Positions 11,850-24,055 of a stretch of 64,000 bases of DNA are shown piece after piece (position 1 is the stretch's first letter; every line of letters begins with the position of its first letter). Under the pieces are notes generated by a model. It was not told the origin of the DNA. It did not search any database and was given only the letters and a program-made list of their open reading frames with translations. A program made the position numbers and the translations under genes. This stretch comes from Silene latifolia (lineage: Eukaryota; Streptophyta; Magnoliopsida; Caryophyllales; Caryophyllaceae), in contig NC_133537.1 of assembly GCF_048544455.1 (NCBI RefSeq), positions 147,600,058-147,664,057 on the forward strand, given 5' to 3'.

Positions 11850-13120
11850 TGTAAGACCCGTCCCATTAGGGACCCGTTGACTAGCCGTTGACCGACCATA
11901 GACAGTTGGTAGAGCCTTGAGAACCTTTCATACAGACGGACTTAGCACTTGGTGACCATTAGAATTGGGGAACTCGATCTAGATTAGGATACTCGATCGA
12001 GTAATCTTGTTACTCGATCGAGTAGAGGCCACTCGATCGAGTATGGCAGTTTCAGTGGTAAATTATATATCGTGAAGTCGTAAACCCCAAATCAGTTTTT
12101 CATTTATTTTTCTTCTAAACCTAATCGACGACACTTCTCTCCTTCACCCACCTTCAACCTTAAGATTACTTTTTACTTGGAGACACCATGGGGATGGATA
12201 CTAGAGTCGGGTAGCGGTCTTGTTGCCGGAATGCCGAGTATAGGCAAGTCGTCATCATCATCATCATGCCTAGGTTTTTTATGATTAGGGTTCTTAGTAA
12301 TAGGATTTTCCCTACTCTTTTGATAGGTGTCTATGGTAGCTGCGTTGTCTTCGTACGGTGGTATGCGGTGTTGATGCTGATTGCTAAAGGTAGGCTTTCT
12401 TACTCAGTACTATTGATTGCTTGGCTTGTGTGATGTACGGTATTGTTGATTGTGTTAGTGATATTATGTTTGTATACGGGGTGCGTCCCTGGCTGAGTGG
12501 AGTCATCTTGGGAATGGCTTCACGCCCTTAATTCGCCCCTTGTGGTTCCCGTCACAAGTGGGATGTGCACATTAATGGGCATGGGTTATTCACTCGATGG
12601 AGATGAGCGGGGCTTAGGTGGGAACGGCTACAGTCCCCCACTGGCGGCGTGGAATACCTGTTGTGATAGGTATTCTGGCAGGGCTACACACTTTAGTGTG
12701 TAGTCAGATGATTAGTGGTGTGACGGTGTTGGGGAATTTTGTTTGTGTGTTGTATCTTATGTTATTAGTTGTCTTTAGTTACTGACCTTGTGTGGTGTTG
12801 TCAATCTTTCTTCTTGTTATGTGTCTACCGTGATCCATTATGGTGAGCAGTCAGTCTTGCAGGTGTTGATATGTAGAGCATAGATGGGTGCTTTGGAGGG
12901 ACGAGTCTATCACCGAGTCATGGCATGGATAGTATCACCGTAGTTGATAGTTGTTGTTATCATTTGTACCTTTTCTTTTGTTGAGTTAAACTTGTAATAA
13001 ACTTAATTGTTCTTTTTTTGACGTTAGGATATTTACTATTCTTCGGGCAACCGAGATGTTAATGCCCTTATCTGCTGGGGAAGGTCTTGTTAAGGCTCCT
13101 TGTAAGATAGGGGTGTTACA
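11850..13120 (+). repeat. Chromovirus-type (Ty3/gypsy) LTR
   Basis: It runs TGTAAGACCCG to GGGGTGTTACA, the usual termini of Tekay-type LTRs, and is 1271 bp long. A polypurine tract precedes it immediately. The U3 side contains four ACTCGATCGAGTA-type palindromes (about 11966-12048), followed by a TATA-like AATTATATATCG (about 12061-12072). What follows at 13121, GTCGGATTAGAGAGTAAATG, resembles a decayed tRNA-Met primer binding site and leader, so internal-type sequence may flank both sides. Confidence 0.72.
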
Positions 13121-13241
13121 GTCGGATTAGAGAGTAAATGTTTAGGTTAGACTCTGTGGTGAGCGCTTGGGCGGTAAAAGAATCAAGGAAAATAAGACAC
13201 GTGTCAAGTATAATGTCTAGTGGTTTCTCTATTATACTTTT

Positions 13242-13244
<3 letters not shown>
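13121..13244 (+). other. Decayed primer-binding site and leader
   Basis: TCGGATTAGAGAG at 13122 aligns with the initiator-Met primer binding site TGGTATCAGAGC plus following bases. Next comes TGTTTAGGTTAGACTC and GTGGTGAGCGCTTGGG, which reads like a chromovirus 5' leader. The (TA)n-bounded element starting at 13245-13302 ends the segment. Confidence 0.4.

Positions 13245-13301
<57 letters not shown>
13245..13301. repeat. (TA)n microsatellite
   Basis: A pure TA dinucleotide tract abuts the left end of the inverted-repeat element that begins at 13302. Confidence 0.95.
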
Positions 13302-13303
<2 letters not shown>

Positions 13304-13699
13304 CGGGATCTCGTGAGTTTGATTCTTACGGTGAGTTGTGAGTTTGGAAAATCTCAGCCATTAGATCAAAAGAAACTAAGGGCTGAGATTAAATCTAAAA
13401 ACATAACAAATAAAGTCAGCAATAAAACATACAGTACTTCTACGCTGAAAACTAATGGCCATAAAAATTGTACATTCATCGTGTCTCTACATCCCAAAAA
13501 AAAAAACACAAATTTGTGTGAATACCCGATTGATACAGAAAAATACCTAGATTTTCATTCAAAAAAAACTACAGCTGAAATGATATCTTTTGGATTCCAT
13601 GAATTCTACCATCAAATTCAACAGATCTGCAGGGCAACGACGACTTTTTATTATACTTTCATTCAATCGTTCTCTTCAGAAATCACCAACACCATCGTT

Positions 13700-14870
13700 T
13701 AATCGGGTCAACCCGATTTGACTCAAGTAAATGCAAATTGCTGCTACTTCTCAAACATCCGACAATTGAAGATGGTGCTCGGTGGTCGTTGGATCTGTAC
13801 TCGAACTTGAAGAAGGGAGGAGAGTAGTGACCGTGGCGGAAGCTCGATGTTCCAGTTCATGCCATATGGTGGAGTTGCTTCTGAATTGGGTTCGGTTATG
13901 GTGAGTTTGTGCACGAGATCCGTTGATTTCCCTTAATCCTTAGGTGTAAATTTTTGGATTTTAATTGGGTTAAAATTCCCTTGTCGGACATGATTTGCAC
14001 AGTAGATCAGTTTAGGATGGTTTTACTTTTCTTGATTCCCGAGGAGCTCTAGTCACTCACTTGAAGGTATCATACTTTTGCAAATAAGTATCATATTTTG
14101 ATTTTATGGTTCTCCGGATTACGTCTTTTGGAATGAGCTTCAACCTTTCCATTAATCAAAAGCAGCTGCCAAATGTGCAGTCCGATGCCGCTGTTGGTTG
14201 TGGTGCGAGTTGGCAGGTTAGTTGACGGGTTTCGAAACCGAAACAAAGGCCAAGCAATGAATGGCAATGGTGGCTGCTCCTAGGTTGGTAGCGCGAAACT
14301 GAGATGCGGGTTGGCAATAACAACAAGTTAGGAGCTTGTGTATAAGTGTTGTTTTAGGATTGTCAATTGTAGCATCTTAACATTGTGATTATTGATTGAC
14401 CGGTGTTGACTTTTGTGGATTTGAGGCGTTAGATTATGATGAGGCTGAACGAATCGTTGAGGTTTTTTGTTTAATTTTGGTGGACTGTAATAACATATAC
14501 TCGTAAATCGTAATAGATAGATTTCTTTGAATTTGACAAATCTTGTATATTAATCTTGTCTAGGATTGTCAGTTCGAGTATCTTAGGTTGTGATAATTGA
14601 TCGGGTATTGGTTATTGTGGATTTTACGTGTTAGATTGTGATTAAATAGAATCAAACATTGAGTTTTTTTGTTAAGAATTATGAACTTAATTACTCCATA
14701 TCTGTTTTATGTCGACATTGGCGGACTTTAGTGACATATGTTAGCTTAGTTTCATTGAATTTGACAAATATTATGTACAATTCTTGTGTTAGGATTGTCA
14801 ATTCGAGCATGTTAATAATGTGATTATTGATTGGCCTGTGTTAATTGACTATCCAAGTAATGAATAATCA
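13700..14870. other. Unrecognised interior of element A
   Basis: There is no ORF of note and no protein family that I recognise. It contains the phrase AGGATTGTCAATT or a close variant three times (near 14357, 14572 and 14792), each followed within 30 bp by TGTGAT(A/T)ATTGAT, so it includes a degenerate repeat of about 215 bp. It may be captured host sequence. Confidence 0.4.
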
Positions 14871-15049
14871 CAAAATCTCATTGAAGACGGCGATATCTGT
14901 CACAAGCTTGTGACGGATACCATTTCCTCTCACAAAATACCCATGAGAGGTGAGTGGGGAAGCACATGGGGGGTGCCCTACCTTATCCTCTCTCCCTTTT
15001 TGTGAGAGGTTTTCAGCTTGTGACGGGATTAGCGCGTAACAAGCAAGAC

Positions 15050-15835
15050 ACTTTGATGAATAATACTCCAATAACACACGAAAAAAACTACAATAATAAC
15101 ATAATAACACTACAATAACAGCACAATAACACATGGTAAAAAAAAAGAGTAAAAAAATCAGAGTAGTTAAAAAAAATCAAAATGACACCGGAATAACAAC
15201 ACAATAACACCAGAATAACAGCACAATAACATGTGTTAAAAAAAGGTAAAAAAATCAAGAGTAAAAAAATCAAAGTGACACCATAATAACATCACAATAA
15301 CACCAGAATAACAGCACAATAACACATGGTAAAAAAAAAAAAAAAAAAAAAAAAGAGAGAAAATTCAAAGTAATTAAAAAAATCAAAGTGACACCGGAAT
15401 AACATCACAATAACAACAGAATAACAGTAGAATAACAGCACAATAACATGTGGTAAAAAAAAAAGAGAAAAAAAATCAAAGTCGTAAAAAAAAAAATCAA
15501 AGTGACAGCAGAATAACATCACAATAACAGCGGAATAACAATAACACCACAATAATACGTGGTAAAAAAAGAGAAAAAAATCAAAATCGTAAAAAAAATC
15601 AGAGTAACAGCAGAATAACATCACAATAACAGTGGAATAACAATAACAGCACAATAACACGTGGTAAAAAACAAGTCGTAAAAAAAGTCAAAGTGACAGC
15701 AGAATAACATCACAATAACAACACAATAACACGTGGTAAAAAAAGAAGAAAAAAAAAATCAAAGTCGTAAAAAAACTCAAAGTAAAAAAAAGTACAATAA
15801 CAGCATAATAACACGAGGTAAAAAAATAAGAGTAC
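15050..15835. repeat. Degenerate tandem array, AATAAC-rich
   Basis: There are about seven copies of a unit of roughly 100-115 bp. Each consists of several AATAACANCACAATAAC phrases, then ACACATGGTAAAAAA and an A-rich linker with AAAATCAAAGT. Copies differ by indels in the A-runs. Long frames on the minus strand here are low-complexity artefacts. Confidence 0.8.
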
Positions 15836-16120
15836 AAAAAATTAAAGTAAAAAAAAATGGTACAAAAAGAAAAAGAAAAAAAGGTAAAAAAAAAGGTAAC
15901 TCAAATTAAAGAAAAACATAAGAGAAAAGAGATAAAAAAAGAAAGAGATAAAAAAATTAAAGTAAAAAAAAAAGTAATACTAGAAAAAAAAAATTAAGTA
16001 AATGACAGTGGTTCTATATGACATATAAGATTAGATCTTGACCATTGATTTCTAATCTAGTGGTTGAGATTTCAAAGCACAAACTCACAACTCACCATAA
16101 GAAACCAAACTCACAAGATC

Positions 16121-16240
<120 letters not shown>

Positions 16241-16834
16241 CATCCGGTGAATCCAGCTTCTTAGGTGAGTCAGTCCTATATTTTTGGACCGTTAGATCTG
16301 CTAATATTGACGGTCGTGATGAATATTCGGTGACAAATTTTTGTTGACTATCTCCCTTATATCTGCCCCTTATATCTGCTTTCCAAATTTATTTTCTCTC
16401 TTCCTTTGAATATCTCCCCCATTGTGTAAGAAATCAACAATTTGCAGAGCATAAACATTAAATTCCGCTAAACAAACAACACAGCTGGTCGTGGTAAATC
16501 GCGTCGTCAAAGCTACCAACCAAAATAATATTTCTAACTCTACAAACTACTCTTTAGTGGAGTGGTAAGTAAAGGTCGGATCCCAAGGGACGGGTATTGA
16601 TTTAGGATTTCAATTGCAAGTAGTTTATGTCTTAGGGTGTCACAAATTATGGGTTGAGATGAGATGTAATCTAAACTAATCAACAAGATGAAGGTAAAGC
16701 AATGAAAACAAAGTAAAGCAATTAAAGGGGTTGTAAACAAATGATTAAAACTAAAACATAGATAAAAAAGTGGGAGAGTGAGAAAGCTCTAAAAAAATCT
16801 GAAAAACTCAATCAATTTAGGGATCTGTGAAAAG

Positions 16835-18019
16835 ATGGCAAAAGCAAAAAAACCTGCATTAAATACATCAAAAATAAATAAAAAAGTTACTGAATCTCGT
16901 AATACTGATACTAATTCTTCTCCATTAAATAAGGAGACTGAAACTTCGAGTACTACTGCAGCTGAAGGTCAGAGTAATGGAACCCATGCTAGGGTTTTGG
17001 AGTTTACTGTGGAAACTCTTGAGCCTTACGATTTGGATGAGGAATTTGATGATGCTCTGGAAGACATTCGTGAATCGGGTCAGGATGACATACCTGAACC
17101 AGATCAGGAGGTTAATCCTGAGAACGAACAGGAATGGACGATGGTTTCTAGGAATGCTCCTTAGGTAACTGCGTCTCCTTTGCGTAAGCTTACGGTAGAT
17201 GATGTTAAGGATGAGATAAAATTTTGGTCTACCTCTGTCTTTGGGTATGTAGTTGGCGCAAAGCCTCCATGGAATGTTCTTGAGGGATTTGTTGAGCGAA
17301 TGTGGAAAGAGGATGAGTATGACAAGGTTTCGTTTTTGCCTAATGGAATTTTTTTGGTGCGGTTTAAGACTAAGGCAATTCAGCAAAGAGTTTTGCAACA
17401 TGGGTTTGTTATGTTTGATAACAAGCCAGTTGTGATAAAAGAATGGACTGTGGGTACTGCACTTGTGAAACAAAGAATGGAATATCTGCCAATTTGGGTT
17501 AAATTGATGGGTCTTGATCTTAAGTTTTGGGGCAAGAACTGTCTGACCAAAATTGGTGGATTGATAGGAAAAGTGATAAGAAGAGATGAAGCCACTGAAA
17601 AGAAGACATTCCTGGGATATGCTCGCCTAATGATAGTGGTGAAAGTTAATCAAAGATACCCTGAGTCAATTAGTTTCTTGGATGAGGAAGGGGTGGAAAA
17701 GAAAATTAGACTTGAGTATGACTGGCTCCCTATAACTTGCAATACCTGCAATGGTATAGGGCATGCTACCGGTCAGTGTAGGAAGAAAGAAGCGCCAAAA
17801 CAGGGCTCTAAGGTCACTCAGGTATGGCGTAAGAAATCAAATGAATCTGTAGTACAGACTATAGTTACTCCTTGAGTGGGTGTCATTGGGGATAGGAGAG
17901 TGTTAACTCCTGGTCAGCATGTTTCTCATTTGAGCAGACAGGAAACACATCCTCCTGTTATTACTCCAGGGGGACACTCTTATTTGGAAGCAGTAACTCA
18001 ATCTCTGAAAAAAAAAGTG
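16835..18019 (+). pseudogene. LINE ORF1 (DUF4283 and CCHC zinc knuckle)
   Basis: ATG at 16835 opens a frame with a Lys/Ser/Thr-rich and then acidic N-terminus. A DUF4283-like region (about 17180-17700, ending in YLPIWVKLMGLDLKFWG and a LIGKVIRRDEAT segment) is followed by CNTCNGIGHATGQC, a CX2CX4HX4C knuckle at about 17739-17780. Such proteins bind the LINE RNA. The frame is interrupted by TAG at 17162-17164, TGA at 17873-17875 and TAG at 18020-18022. It is in the same frame as the ORF2 start at 18068, so ORF1 and ORF2 may once have been one fused polyprotein, as seen in some plant LINEs. Confidence 0.8.
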
Positions 18020-18067
18020 TAGTTGGAAATAAGGAGGTGGGAATGGATACAGGCCAAACTAGTAGTA

Positions 18068-19572
18068 ATGGGTAGTGTTGGATTCTGGAATATTAGAGGC
18101 CTCAATAAAGTGAATAAGCAGATGGATATTAGACGTTTCCTGCATATGAATAAAGTAGATGTTTTTGGTCTAATAGAAACTAGGGTTAAAAGCAATAATT
18201 GGTTGAAAGTTAGCAATAATATTTGTAATAATTGGGCTATTTGCACTAATCATCAAAGTCACAAAGGAGGGAGAATTTGGATGTTATGGAATCCTCAGGC
18301 ATATCAAGTGGATATCCAGCATGTATCTTCACAAACTATTCATGCTAGGTTAACTGATAGAGTCAGAAAAATAGAATTTTGGATTACTTTTGTTTATGGA
18401 TTTAATAAGGCTGCTGATAGGAGGAGTCTCTGGAATAGTTTGAAAACATATCAGAAGCGGACTACTGGAGCCTGGCTTATTGGAGGAGATTTCAATAATC
18501 TTCTATTTCCTAATGAGAGAGTTGGGTCTCAGATTACTTCTGCTAGATAACACCCTTTCAGGATTGTGTGCATTACTGTGGTGTGGAGGATCTTAAAGCA
18601 GTGGGATCTTTTTTCACATGGACGAATAAGCAAGAGGCTTCACAAAGGGTTTACAGCAGAATAGACAGAGTCATGACTAATGATGATTGGATCAATATGT
18701 TCCCTGAATCTTTTGCAAACTTTCTTCCAGAAGGTTTGTATGATCATTGCCCTTGTATTGTACAACTTGATGAGGACAATAGGAAGAGGAACATCCCATT
18801 CAGATATTTTAATAAGTGGGCAAAGGCTCCTGAATTTATGAATATTGTGACAAAGCACTAGAGTGCTGGCATTTATGGTACTCCTATGTATACTGTGGTG
18901 AAGAGATTGAAAGCTATGAAGGGTGACTTGAAGAAGTTAAATAGGGATAATTTTCATGATATTGAGAAAAATGCTCACATTATGCTTATGTCTCTACAAG
19001 CTGAATTAAGAATTCAACCTCATGATGCATCCCTCATTGAAGCTGAAAGACAAGCTGCTGATGGATATAGGCAGTTAGAGGAGGCTATGATAACACAGCT
19101 TATTTTCACTCTGTGATTAAAAAGAGAAGAGCTGCTAATAAGGTTGTGCAAATTGAGGATTCTGATGGTAAGGTTATGACACAGGTTCAGGACATCAATG
19201 AGGCTTTTGAAAATTATTATAAGCAATAGTGTGAAGAGTGTGCATATTCCTACTGTAAGAAAAGGGAATGTGCTCAATGGTGATCATATTGCTATGCTAA
19301 ATAAGTCAGTCACTGGAGAGGAGATTAAAATGGCTATCTTTTCTATTATATTCCAAGTACTAAATCTCCTGGACCTGATGGATTTAATTCACAATTTTTT
19401 AAAGATACTTGGGCAGTGACTGGGAATGATGTTATCAAAGCAGTTCAGGATTTTTTTCAGTCTGGAAAACTTTTGAAGCAACTGAATAGCACCACTCTCA
19501 CTCTTATTCCTAAGACTGATTTTCCTACGAATGTGAGCCAGTTCAGACCTATTGCTTGTTGCAATACACTTT
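18068..19572 (+). pseudogene. LINE ORF2, endonuclease and RT N-terminal part
   Basis: The start at ATG 18068 reads MGSVGFWNIRGLN, the opening of apurinic-type endonucleases. IETR, GGDFNN (about 18484), SRIDRV (about 18656) and YDHCP (about 18739) mark successive endonuclease motifs. Later KSPGPDGFNSQFFKDTW, LIPKTD and QFRPIACCNTL are the first reverse transcriptase blocks. Stops or shifts occur at 18548 (TAA, with a frame change), 18859 (TAG), about 19115 and about 19350. The coding sequence stops at the CACTA insertion and resumes exactly at 24096. Confidence 0.85.
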
Positions 19573-19589
19573 CACTAGTAGAAAAACCT

Positions 19590-19995
19590 TCTACGATGGC
19601 GGTTATAAATGACCTTTTGTGGCGGTTTTTAGAGATTTAGGGTTCGTCGTTTATCACGGCGTCGTATAAACTATACGGCGGTTGTAGACGGTTGTAAAAC
19701 CGCCGCTATAGCTCTCCTATAGCGGCGGTTGTTATAAAAACCGCCATTATAGACTTAGAAAAAACGTCGGTTGTTACCAATGAACCGCCACTATAACTCA
19801 TCTACAGTGGCGGTTGTCTTTTGAAAACCGCCACCATAGATATTTCAATAAGAACTTTGTACCACAACCCGCGACTACATGTTTTATATAACGTCGGTTG
19901 TTGTTAAAAAACCGCCACTAAAGATAATTATGACGTCGGTTGTTAGTAAAGAACCGCCACTAGAGGTAAACTAATAATGGCGTTTCATACTTAAG
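19590..19995. repeat. CACTA left subterminal repeats
   Basis: Many copies of GGCGGTT and its complement AACCGCC stand at 20-40 bp spacing in alternating orientation, with variants GACGTCGGTTGTT. In CACTA elements such arrays bind the TnpA-type protein. They match the right-hand array at 23805-24055. Confidence 0.88.
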
Positions 19996-19999
19996 AACC

Positions 20000-21088
20000 G
20001 CCACTATAGATAGATATTTTTTTTAAAAAAAAATATTTTCTACCAAAAATACGGAAGCGATGTCCTATAGCTTTGACAAGCCAAATAGCGAAATAAACAA
20101 AAAATACATACAAAAGAATGCCGGCCAACAAACTTGCATATCATCCAACAGAACAATAATGTCATGTTCAAAATTATACATTCAAGTGTATAAATAATCA
20201 CATACACGTCTTAGTTAATAGACTAATCAACATTACATATTCCCTAAATAGTTGGTAGCCTACGCCTCTTTAACATCCTTCATCTCGTCAATTGACATTC
20301 TTAAATCTGCAAAGATACATTTAGCAAAACCAATAGTAAGAAAAGCAAACCAAACATTATTAAACCGTCTAACTTTACTAAAAATTAACCTAAGAGTCAA
20401 TAAACATTTAACTATCAATCCACCTTATGATTAGCATTAACTCAAATGCACGTTGGCTATATACATAATAAATATGTTCCAAGAATAAACAATAATGTGT
20501 GATCATCTACAACTTTTCATTGAATTTAAGTACAAGTAATAAGGCATAATAATACACTGATACTATATTACAAGTTCTTGAAATTTTCACCGAGATAATA
20601 TACTCAAACTAAAAATGTCACATCACAGTTTCATAAAATAGCGACTGCAAGTGTAGCAAAAGCATGCGAAAAAACTCAAAACGTTGGCCTATCTGTGCAC
20701 ATCTGACATCTGGACTGAGGGTGTTTGCTCTCCTCTAATTTGCCACATGGCAATTTTGTTTCAAACAATAAGATTTGGTTTTGACCAACATCTCGTCCCT
20801 TCCCTACTTGGATATACTCATGGTCAGAGTTGAGTCCTACAGCTTAAGGTCACTATTAGCAAAATTAAGTACCTGAAATCTTCAAACTGGCCAGCTTGTA
20901 TGTCACCTCGGCGCTTCTAGTCACTTGTATGTCACCTCCCTTAGTGTAAAAACCAGTTTCTATGTCACCTCCCTGAATGTTCACACCTTAAACAAAAATG
21001 CATAATGACATTATCTTGAATAAGCCTGATGGTAGACATATTCTTTTTTATGCAACCCAACAAATAAACACATAATCGAGAGTACCAC
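20000..21088. other. CACTA interior, no gene recognised
   Basis: AT-rich sequence without a recognised coding segment. It contains three spaced occurrences of TATGTCACCTC between about 20895 and 20975, a small local repeat. It may be the 3' untranslated part of the minus-strand captured gene described at 22040-23715. Confidence 0.35.
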
Positions 21089-21795
21089 ATGCTCCAACGA
21101 AAAAACCAATCAAAAAGCATTGAATTAACTAATCAAAAAGCACTCTGCGTCACAAGTGTAAGGGAATTGGACACACAAGGGGAAAATCGTAAAATTGCGA
21201 GGAAGGAACTAGTAAAAATACCAGTTAAGAAAGTGTGGCAACCAATCCAGAAAATAGGTCAGCGTCAGCCTGCTAAGGATATTGATCAAAATCAGAATGC
21301 AGGTGCAGCACAGCAAATGACAACTATAATACAACCTTCTGCTATTAATTTTGTTGGTACTCTAGCTAAAAAATCTGCAAAACAAATGATGAATTCAGAC
21401 AGGGCTACAGCAATGGTCAGTGGAATGTTGCAGGGAATCTATGTAATATTAGAGATGGCTATGACTGGATCAGGGACAACGGTAGTAGAGTTAACTGGCA
21501 CAAGCAAGTGTGGAATGGGTGGGCATACCCAAAGCACTCTTTCATGACCAGGTTGACACTACAGAATGGGTTAAATGTGAAGCATAAGCTACTGCAATTT
21601 GGCTTTTGCAGTGAGGACAATTGTTATATCTATGACCAGCAAGCTGAAACACAACAACACCTATTTTTTAGTTGATGTTATAGTTACAAAGTTATTGAAC
21701 TGGTGGAACAATGGTGTTAAATAAAGCTTAATATCCAGGATGTTATTCATAAAATCAGGAAAAACAAGGAGAAAGACCAAAAATTTAAGTAATCG
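21089..21795 (+). pseudogene. LINE fragment inside the CACTA
   Basis: The frame contains KIARKELVKIPVKKVWQPI, the kind of linker that follows the CCHC knuckle in plant LINE polyproteins. After a gap it continues, in another frame, with WAYPKHSFMTRLTLQNGL and CSEDNCYICDQQAETQQHLF, which is a zf-RVT domain (compare PKHQFISWL and CALCGEEDENHEHLF in the host LINE at about 25430-25570). The piece therefore joins an ORF1-end sequence directly to the 3' end of ORF2, with the endonuclease and reverse transcriptase missing. It differs in sequence from the surrounding LINE, so it comes from another copy. Confidence 0.7.
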
Positions 21796-22039
21796 AGCCC
21801 ATAATAAAGGAATCCCCAATTTATAATACGAAAAACCAATGAATTATACATTGTGAGTGGAAGATTGACAACGTTAAAAAGATAGTTGACGAGAAAACCG
21901 TACTGATTAAATCATTTTTTGTTAATTATGAATTGATAAGAACTGATGAAAACAGGGGATGTTTTTTTTTTAAAGGGTTTCTAACTTCTACGCAATTGGG
22001 CAGTGGGAATGGGGCAGAGAGTTATGTATATTAGTACCT

Positions 22040-23715
22040 GAAGAGGATAAGTTTGCTCAATAAGAAAGTTTACCCGTGAAATGTCGTATATGAACATGCG
22101 CAAAGTCAATTCAAAATCGTAAAATTGATCACTATTATGAGCATAAGTATCAGAAGAGAACGAGGATGTATCAGCCCGACCTCTTAGTTTGTCGTTTGCT
22201 ATAAAGCCATGAAGGACCAAATAAGTGACGAGGTCCTGAAAAACAGCTGAATGGTTACCAGGGTAATGTTGTATCGTAAATATGATAAGAAGGGAAAAGT
22301 ACCAGTGAATGTATAGAATCCACTAGAGAGATTGTGCAGCAAAAATGTGGGCGAAGCTGCATCAATTCCTTGTAGTCTTGGAGGATTCCTCCATTGTAAA
22401 GCGGAGCCTCAAGATATTTTTTGCACTGTAGTCCCGAACAAAAATGAAAAAGGAAAAAAAAACATTGGTCTTAATTAGAATTATACGAAGTAATGCCAAA
22501 TTTACACTTAATACTCCGTATTTATGTATTTTGATTTAGTATTATGAAATACCTATACATAAGCAAAGGAATCATGAAGCAGTCCATCTTCCACAAAACC
22601 ATGCAAATGTGAGATATGATAAGCTTTCAAGGCTTAGAAGTAAGTATTTGACTCGGACCTTAAAATAAAAACGAAAGGTAAAACCTATTCTTATAATACG
22701 ACCATCTTATTCACCTTTGCCTTATTGAAAAGGAATATAGTTAGAAGGGAAAACATACGGAGTAATTACGAGTAGATTTCTATAATTACCATAAGAAATG
22801 ACAAAGTAATTCCCTAGTAGAGAGGAAAATCATGAAATGGAGAAGAAACCCACAATACATATTCTGTTCATCTCAGCATACTAGAGTGTGTGCCAAAAAT
22901 ATAGAGTAAATGAATCTAAAGATTTAGAAAACAACAAGTTTTACAATTTCCATTGTGATTTAGAGTAGGGTACCCGACAAACATAGAGTAAATGAATCTT
23001 TGCAAGTCGTATGAAAAGTATTTTCCACGAAGCAAGCAAAAAAGATGTAAATTAATAATGCCATACTGCCAAAACATAATGACTTTGACGAAACAATAGA
23101 AGCAAGAGACGAATATAAAACTTACAGTTTTGATGAGAAGGATGTATTTGGTTTTGAAGAAGTATAACTCTGAACATTCAAAGCAGCACAATCGGCCTCC
23201 ATAAAACATAGCAAGTTGTATGATTCTCTGCATTTCAATATGCTAGATATTGAAGTAGACTTGATTCACAAATATAATCAATTGGATTAGGGATTGGGAA
23301 ATTGGGGGAAAATGAAATTTCAAAAACTGATTGGGTATGTAAACTTACCAGAAATTGGCGGACAACGGTGGCATAGAAAGGGAATACGAATGAGGGAGAA
23401 AGGGAAGTGGCGTCGCATTTGATGGTGATGATGCTACTTTCTATAATTCAACAATACAATAATACAATAACAATCAATATGATTAAATTGATAAAGATTT
23501 AAATGAAGATACTGTAATTTCAATTAAATATGGACAAAAGTACCTTTTGAAGTTTTTGCGGGTAAGGGACGGTGGCTTTGTATCGACGGCAGCGTGAGAA
23601 GGAAATGAAGGGTTGTCGAGGGCGGCGTGAGGAAAGTATGTTTTCGGTTGCCGGATTGGATTGTGAGGGTTTGGCGTTGTGGAAATGAAGAAGCAGCAGA
23701 AGGAACTTTGATCAA
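22040..23715 (-). pseudogene. Exon-like series, possible captured host gene
   Basis: Several open segments on the minus strand end in plausible GT splice donors. They are 23715-23544 (starts MIKVPSAASS, donor AAAG|GTAC), 23440-23349 (acceptor TATAG, donor CTG|GTAAGT), about 23226-23122 (acceptor TGCAG, donor ACT|GTAAGT), about 22427-22303 (acceptor TACAG, KYLEAPLYNGGILQDY, donor CTG|GTAC) and about 22265-22040 (DLVTYLVLHGFIANDKL, donor CAG|GTAC). The first three join in frame. The product is not recognised. It could be a captured host gene or a remnant of a CACTA-encoded protein; exact exon edges are estimates. Confidence 0.45.
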
Positions 23716-23804
23716 TCAATACTCCGTATAATCTAAAGGGTTTTGGAGATTTTCTTTTATTTTTTCTATTAAAGTCAGTTTTAATTAAAAACCGACACAA
23801 AAGC

Positions 23805-24055
23805 TTATCATGGCGGTTTTTTACTCAAAAAATTGTCACTTTCTATTAACTTTTAACGTCATTCTTAACGTCGGTTCTAAATAGAACCGCCACAATTGAC
23901 TTATGGTGGCGTTTCCTATTTGGAACCGCCATAAAAAGCTTATGTTATCACGTCGGTTCTTACTTAAACCGCCACTATATACCTCCTACCTACATAAAAA
24001 TTTCGTTCCCGCCAATTAATTGGGCTTTTCGCGTCGTTTCTATTAGAACCGCCAC
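23805..24055. repeat. CACTA right subterminal repeats
   Basis: GGCGGTTTTTT, AACCGCCA and GACGTCGGTTCT-type words recur here and mirror the left array at 19590-19995. Confidence 0.85.

Noticed and set aside
13313..13702. 129-codon ORF
   Set aside because: It starts inside the terminal inverted repeat of element A and has no recognisable domain or codon signature.
15292..15660. 122-codon minus-strand ORF rich in Cys, Tyr and Phe
   Set aside because: A low-complexity translation of the AATAAC tandem array.
15050..15835. CRISPR-like regular repeats
   Set aside because: The units are degenerate, have A-run linkers and no unique spacers, and the context is a plant transposon; it is a minisatellite.
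20252..20434. 60-codon ORF in the CACTA interior
   Set aside because: Short, no domain, AT-rich, and not linked to the minus-strand exon series.
23122..23226. TIFY/JAZ domain
   Set aside because: Only four of the six core residues match (AMFYGG against TIFYGG), and no Jas or other JAZ feature is present.
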